NCBI GenBank assembly: GCA_965228265.1
Contig: OZ245804.1
Span: forward strand, 1,860,001-1,924,000
Source of the DNA: GCA-2732755 sp965228265
GTDB lineage: Bacteria > Planctomycetota > Phycisphaerae > Phycisphaerales > UBA1924
Direction: 5' to 3'
Length of the DNA: 64,000 bases
The translations under genes were made by a program, and so were the position numbers. Below the pieces are notes generated by a model, which saw nothing but the letters and a program-made list of their open reading frames with translations, made no database searches and was not told the DNA's origin. This document shows positions 59,675-64,000 of the stretch, in pieces (positions within the stretch are counted from its first letter, which is position 1; each line of letters begins with the position of its first letter).

Positions 59675-60850
59675 GTGGCGAAGAAAGCAACACGCAAAAA
59701 GAAGGTGACGAAGAAGCCCGCCGAGCCCGAGCGGCTGGAGGGGCTTGAGCACCCGGTGCCCGGGACGTTCGGGGAGATCCTCGGGCAGGAGCGGGCGGTC
59801 GAGCAGATCGAGCGGGCGCTCGAGGCCGGGCGGATGCACCATGCGTGGATCTTCCACGGGCCCCGGGGCGTTGGGAAGTTCACAACGGCTCTGGCGTTCG
59901 CGGCTCTGGCCCTCGATGAGACGACCGGGCGGGATCTCTCGGGCAACCTGTCGGTTGACCCGGAGAGCCGGGCGCAGACGCTGCTCAAGGCACGCTCGCA
60001 CCCTGATCTGCACGTCATTACCAAAGAGCTCGCCCGGTTTAGTGAGGACGCCAAGGTGCGCTCGGCCAAGCTGGCGACGATTCCCAAGGACGTCGTCGAG
60101 CAGCACCTGCTTCGGCCCTCGGCCCTGGCAGCCAAGATCACGCCCGGTGGGGCCGCGAGCAAGGTCTTCATCGTGGACGAGGCTGAGCTGCTCGATCGCT
60201 CGGCAACAAACGCCGCGGTCCAGAATGCGATGCTCAAGACGCTCGAAGAGCCCGCGCCGGGCACGCTGATCATTCTCGTGACCTCGTCCGAAGAGCGGCT
60301 TCTGCCGACGATCCGCTCACGCTGCCAGCGGGTGCGCTTCGGCACACTCTCGCGCGATGCGATGGAGACGTGGCTGACTCGTCAGGACTACTCGCCTGCA
60401 GAGCAGGACTGGGCCCGGCGCTTCGGCGAGGGCTCACCCGGGCGTGTGAAGGAAGCGATCGAAACGGGGCTCATCGCCTGGCACGAGCGTATCGGCGGGA
60501 TGCTCGAGCGGCTGCTGGCGGGGCAGTACCCGCTGGAGCTTGGCGCTTCGATGGCCTCGATGGTCGATGAGTGGGCCTCGGCTCGGGTTGCGGCCGATGC
60601 GCGGCAGAGCAAGGAAGCGGGCAACAAGGCCGGCGCGGACCGGATGCTCTCGCTCGTGGGCGAGATCCTGCGCATGAAGCTGGCGGAAGCGTCGGCATCG
60701 GGCGATGAGCGCACGCTTGAGCAGTACGCGCTGCGGATCGATGCGCTCGAAAGAGCGCGGGGTCGGCTCTTTGCCAATGTGCCCGGTCAGATGGTGTTCG
60801 AGGCGCTGGCGGCGGAGCTTGCTCAGCCCTCGATGCTCAGCGGCGTGTAA
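59675..60850 (+). CDS. holB: DNA polymerase III delta-prime-like clamp-loader subunit
   Basis: A 391-residue AAA+ protein. After a lysine-rich start (AKKATRKKKVTKK), the clamp-loader core begins GTFGEILGQERAVEQIERAL. Walker A is altered to GPRGVGKFT. Walker B is VFIVDEAELL near residues 165-174, followed by NAMLKTLEEPAPGTLIILVT, the hallmark of delta-prime/DnaX proteins, and the sensor/SRC region TIRSRCQRVRF. The C-terminal collar domain is helical. No long DnaX-type tail is present, so delta-prime is more likely than tau/gamma. GTG 59675 is chosen over GTG 59612. It overlaps the convergent fliS by 28 bases. Confidence 0.85.
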   Translation: MAKKATRKKKVTKKPAEPERLEGLEHPVPGTFGEILGQERAVEQIERALEAGRMHHAWIFHGPRGVGKFTTALAFAALALDETTGRDLSGNLSVDPESRAQTLLKARSHPDLHVITKELARFSEDAKVRSAKLATIPKDVVEQHLLRPSALAAKITPGGAASKVFIVDEAELLDRSATNAAVQNAMLKTLEEPAPGTLIILVTSSEERLLPTIRSRCQRVRFGTLSRDAMETWLTRQDYSPAEQDWARRFGEGSPGRVKEAIETGLIAWHERIGGMLERLLAGQYPLELGASMASMVDEWASARVAADARQSKEAGNKAGADRMLSLVGEILRMKLAEASASGDERTLEQYALRIDALERARGRLFANVPGQMVFEALAAELAQPSMLSGV

Positions 60851-61323
60851 GCGCCGGGCTTGCCCTCGCCGGCGGGGGCGTAGGCGGCCGGCTTGGCCTG
60901 AGCGGGCGCGGTGCCGGTGGTTGTGCCCGAGCCGCCTTCTTCGGTCTTGAGCTTGTCCATCAGCAGACGCCAGGTCTCGGCCTCGAACTCGAGCAGTTCG
61001 ATCACCTTGTCGGCGCGGTTGATGTCGTTCTCGAGGCTCGCCGAGACGAGCTCCTGGAAGATGTAGGCGTAGAGCGAGCGGACCTGTTCGCAGAGCTCTG
61101 GGGCCACTTCGTGGCGCATCGAGGTCATCAGCTCGGTCACGATCGCCCGTGCCTGGCTGAAGCCGGAGTAGACCATCTCGTGGTTCTTGTCGGCAAGGCC
61201 CTGTCGGCCCTGCTTGGCGAATTTGACAGCCCCGTCCAGCAGCATCATCCGCAGTTCTGCGGGGGAGGCGCTCATGACCTGGGTGCGGAGATAGGCGTTT
61301 GCGTTGTCCTGCGGCTTGCTCAT
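60823..61323 (-). CDS. fliS: flagellar export chaperone FliS
   Basis: A 166-residue protein. The first 125 residues form the four-helix FliS chaperone that binds the flagellin C-terminus: AYLRTQVMSASPAELRMMLLDGAVKFAKQG at residues 10-39 (read in two parts), QARAIVTELMTSM near 70, and LYAYIFQELVSASLENDI near 95-112. The last 40 residues are a Gly/Thr/Ala/Pro-rich tail with two GKPGAYTP/AAYAPAGE-like units, absent from the standard protein. It lies 71 bases downstream of fliD on the same strand, the usual partner order. Confidence 0.92.
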   Translation of the reverse strand: MSKPQDNANAYLRTQVMSASPAELRMMLLDGAVKFAKQGRQGLADKNHEMVYSGFSQARAIVTELMTSMRHEVAPELCEQVRSLYAYIFQELVSASLENDINRADKVIELLEFEAETWRLLMDKLKTEEGGSGTTTGTAPAQAKPAAYAPAGEGKPGAYTPLSIEG

Positions 61324-61394
61324 GAGCGTCAGATCGGACGGAAGCGGGGGGGACTTGACCCGAGAATAACGGTCCTGGGTGAAAGAAATCGGCG

Positions 61395-64000
61395 TCAGCC
61401 GAGCTGGGCGAGCTGTGAGAGGGAGGACTGCTGGCTCTGGAGCTCGGCCAGAGCAGTCTCCATCGCGGTGAACTGGGCCTGGAGCTGTGCCCGCTTGAGT
61501 TCGAGGCGTTCGGTGAATTCCTCGATGCGGGATTCCTGAAGCTCCACCTGGGTGGTCAGGGCTTTCTCACGCTGGGTCAGGATGCCGTCGACCGAGTCGA
61601 GGTAGGAGCGTGCGAGCTCTTCCATCTTGCCGATGACACCGAGCGAGGTGAACGAGCGTTCCCCGTCGATGCCCGAGACGGTGATGCCATCGCCAAGGTC
61701 GGTGGTGGTGTCGGTGGGGGCGAGGTCGAAGGTCTCGAAAAGAGCCTCGACGGATGCGGGGTCGGCCTCGTACGCCTCGCGGAACTTGGACGAGTCGAGC
61801 TCGATGGTCTTGCCGCCGTCACCGATGGTGATGCCCACATCTGAGAGGCGGTTGTACTGGCCAGTGACGTTGTCGCCCACGGACTGGAGTGTGACAAAGA
61901 GCTGCGAACGGAGCGAGATCGCCAGCGAGTCGCCGAGCAGCGGGCCCTTGACCTCGGTCTCGTCGTCGTAGCGTGTCTGGTTGTCGATGCGTCCGATGAG
62001 CGTATTGAACGCGCTGACGAAGCCCTGCACTTTATCTTCGATCGCGGTCAGGTCGCGGCTGACGTTCAGCGTGACGGGGTCTTCGCTCGCGCCGTTGAGA
62101 TCGATCGAGACACCCGCGATGAGATCGTCGAGTGTGTTGGTGGTGCTGGTAACGAGCAGCGCAGAGGCGGGGTCGTTCGAGCCGAAGAAGACGCGCGCAT
62201 CGTCACCCTCGCTGAGTGTCTGCAGCGCAAGGTCGAAGCCGCCCGTGTCGAGGATGAACCGGCCTGCGGTGCCCGATTCGCGCGAGGTGAGGCTGAGCCG
62301 GTAGGGCGCGGTGCCCGAGCCGTCGTTGACAATGGTCGCGGCCACGCCGACACCCGCTTCGTTGATCTTGACGATGGCGTCGTCGAGCGTGTCGGTCGCC
62401 TCGAACTCGATGACGGTTTCAAAGGAGCCGTCGATGAAGTTGTCCTCGTCCGTGCCCGAGGCTTCGGTCTCGATGCGGAGCCCCTCGGCGACGGAGCCGG
62501 AGGTGTCCTCGATCTTGATCTGGACGCTGCCCGGCGTGCCGGTGACCTCTTCTTCGATCAGGATGCCGTCGCCCTTGTCGTTGATGCGGGCGTTGATGGC
62601 AAGACCCGAGGAGTTGATGGCGTTGATGACGTGCCCGATGGTCTTGTCGTTCTGACCGATCGTGACGGTTTGCGTCGTGCCCGTGGCGTCGGTGATGCTG
62701 AAGCTGCCCGTGCCGATGCCCGCGCCGCCGTTGAGCGAGCTGAGCAGTGTGCCCCGCCCGACGTACTGCTTCTGCAGGCTGCCCGAGTCGATCGTGCTCT
62801 GGGCGACCCCTCCGGGGTCCGTGGCGATGCCGAGGCTGGCGGCGGTGTCGTCGGCGGGTGTGCCCTCGACGATGAAGTTGCCCAGGCCGCCCGTGGTGTC
62901 GGTGAGCTGGATGCCCGTGCCCAGGCTGTTGAGGGAAGCGGTGACCGCGCCGCCGGTTTGTGTGTTGATGGCGTCGAAGACCTCGCTCATGGTTTCGAGC
63001 GAGTCGAGACCTGTGATGTTGTGCACCGAGCCGTTGCGGTCGGTGATGGTCATGGAGCCGTCGCCCTCGATGCCCAGGCCGCCGTTGAGCGTTTTGGTGA
63101 GGATGGAGTTGAGCCCGCCGAAGATGCGCGAGCCGACGATCGAGCCCGTGCCCGAGCCGTTGAGCCCGAGGTTGCGGGCGGTTTTCTGGACCGCGGCTCC
63201 GCCGGTTTCTTCGCCCCGGTCGAGGACTTCGATCGCGGCGGTTCCAGCCGAGTCGGTGATCTGCAGGCCCGTGCCGTCGGCCTTGAGCGAAGCCGAGAGC
63301 GTGGTGGTGTCGCCCAGCTCGGTCTGCAGCGCGGTGTTGATGCGGTCAACAACGTCATTCAGCGTCGCGGCTGCGGGCGTGGTCTCGGTGACGTCCTCGC
63401 CCGTTTCGGGATCGGTGACGGTCTCGGTGATGACACCGAGGAAGACCTTGACGTCGGTGCCATCGACGCGGACGGTGAAGTCGAACGCGCCGGTACCGAC
63501 GGTGTTGGTGGTCTCGACGCCGTTGCGTCCGTTGATGAGTCCGAGCGAAGTCGAGCCCGTGGCGTAATAGACCCGCTCGCCGGTCAGGACGCCGCCCGTC
63601 GAGGTGCCGGCGATGCCGAGGTCGGCTGCGGTAAACGAGCCGGTGTCGTCGACCACATTGATCTGCGAGCCGCCGCCGGCGGTGTCGGTCAGGATGATCT
63701 TGTCCTCGACGACGCTGGCCTCCACGCCGATGTTCGCGTTGTTGATGGCATCGAGCACCTCGCTGACCTTTGCGGCTTTGCTGAGGTCGATCTCGGCGGT
63801 CGCGCCTGTCGAGTCGGTGATGTTGAACGTCCCTCGCCGCACGCCCGCGCCGCCGTTGAGGTCGGACAGGCCCACGTCGGAGTCAAGCCTTGCCTTCTCG
63901 CTCTCAAACGTAAAGGACGTCGCGCCCAGCGGCGAGGCGTCACGATCCGAGAAGCCCTTGCTGAGCATCTGCTGTGTCGTGACGAGTCGGTCGACGATGA
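61395..64000 (-). CDS. fliD: flagellar filament cap protein FliD, C-terminal part (truncated by window)
   Basis: At least 868 residues are visible; the frame runs off the right edge without a convincing start (upstream codons read DRLVTTQQML). The C-terminus shows the FliD_C landmarks VGITIGDGGKTIELDSSKF, FEEAYEADPASVEALF-like text, and the closing coiled coil EEFTERLELKRAQLQAQF. The middle holds at least three repeats of a flagellin hook-IN-type unit: LNGGAGV/LNGGLGI/LNGGAGI, then F.ITD..G, then a V.DAIN helix and a TDT strand. It is about twice the size of enterobacterial FliD, so the exposed cap domains are expanded. It works with FliS, encoded just downstream. Confidence 0.92.
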   Translation of the reverse strand, partial: IVDRLVTTQQMLSKGFSDRDASPLGATSFTFESEKARLDSDVGLSDLNGGAGVRRGTFNITDSTGATAEIDLSKAAKVSEVLDAINNANIGVEASVVEDKIILTDTAGGGSQINVVDDTGSFTAADLGIAGTSTGGVLTGERVYYATGSTSLGLINGRNGVETTNTVGTGAFDFTVRVDGTDVKVFLGVITETVTDPETGEDVTETTPAAATLNDVVDRINTALQTELGDTTTLSASLKADGTGLQITDSAGTAAIEVLDRGEETGGAAVQKTARNLGLNGSGTGSIVGSRIFGGLNSILTKTLNGGLGIEGDGSMTITDRNGSVHNITGLDSLETMSEVFDAINTQTGGAVTASLNSLGTGIQLTDTTGGLGNFIVEGTPADDTAASLGIATDPGGVAQSTIDSGSLQKQYVGRGTLLSSLNGGAGIGTGSFSITDATGTTQTVTIGQNDKTIGHVINAINSSGLAINARINDKGDGILIEEEVTGTPGSVQIKIEDTSGSVAEGLRIETEASGTDEDNFIDGSFETVIEFEATDTLDDAIVKINEAGVGVAATIVNDGSGTAPYRLSLTSRESGTAGRFILDTGGFDLALQTLSEGDDARVFFGSNDPASALLVTSTTNTLDDLIAGVSIDLNGASEDPVTLNVSRDLTAIEDKVQGFVSAFNTLIGRIDNQTRYDDETEVKGPLLGDSLAISLRSQLFVTLQSVGDNVTGQYNRLSDVGITIGDGGKTIELDSSKFREAYEADPASVEALFETFDLAPTDTTTDLGDGITVSGIDGERSFTSLGVIGKMEELARSYLDSVDGILTQREKALTTQVELQESRIEEFTERLELKRAQLQAQFTAMETALAELQSQQSSLSQLAQLG

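Overview
The window is GC-rich, gene-dense chromosomal DNA from a bacterium that looks like a member of the Planctomycetota, most probably a flagellated relative of the class Phycisphaerae. This is inferred from the gene set: an ECF sigma factor paired with a membrane Ser/Thr kinase, large VWA/amidotransferase-like membrane proteins, a CxxCxYDL...CPECG zinc ribbon, a DUF1844 protein, a Gld-type ABC exporter, a very long FliD, and intergenic repeats of a type I associate with planctomycetes. I found no rRNA, tRNA, prophage, insertion sequence or CRISPR array. It reads mostly as core chromosome.

Layout. 0-5.9 kb: gene tail, small membrane protein, secreted TPR-like protein, flippase-like membrane protein, DUF444 (YeaH/YhbH) protein and a zinc-ribbon membrane protein. 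5.7-9.5 kb (minus): GldG/GldF/GldA-like ABC system. 9.6-14 kb: PAS/GAF/receiver protein, prmC and a secreted amidohydrolase. 14-18.9 kb (minus): operon glmU-like, polA and an unknown membrane protein; polA carries an in-frame repeat insertion. 19-22.2 kb: HAD phosphatase and mreBCD. 22.4-26.8 kb: coiled-coil protein divergent from an ECF sigma-Ser/Thr kinase operon. 26.9-33.3 kb: trpD divergent from a Q/E/G-rich membrane protein and a double-VWA protein. 33.3-38.9 kb: miaB, histidine kinase, yraN, parvulin-like lipoprotein, DUF1844. 39-42.8 kb: sdhCAB followed by a clear terminator inside a large inverted repeat. 42.8-48.2 kb: small protein, fabI, nadC, birA, HIT protein, mutL. 48.2-58 kb (minus): alaS, then an F0-weighted ATP synthase cluster (atpZ, an atpI-like gene, atpB, atpE, atpF, atpH), then pgk and an ArnT-like glycosyltransferase. 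The F1 genes atpA/G/D/C are not in the cluster. 58.2-64 kb: sthA-like transhydrogenase, DNA polymerase III delta-prime-like gene, fliS and the C-terminal part of fliD.

How the parts work together. Energy metabolism is well represented (succinate dehydrogenase, F0 and the delta subunit, transhydrogenase, phosphoglycerate kinase). So are envelope and shape (MreBCD, GlmU-like, flippase-like protein, ArnT-like enzyme, SurA-like lipoprotein), replication and repair (PolA, delta-prime, MutL) and motility (FliD with its chaperone-type partner FliS).

The most striking structural signal is in gene starts. At least thirteen transcription-unit starts have a TAnnnT (-10-like) hexamer only 5-9 nt before the start codon and no Shine-Dalgarno sequence, which predicts leaderless mRNAs. 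Other genes in the same window have ordinary Shine-Dalgarno sites. The other leading observations are a roughly 60-residue insertion in DNA polymerase I encoded by dispersed palindromic repeats, a histidine/aspartate pentad array on F0 subunit b together with a His-rich tail on subunit a, and a repeat that forms the sdh terminator.
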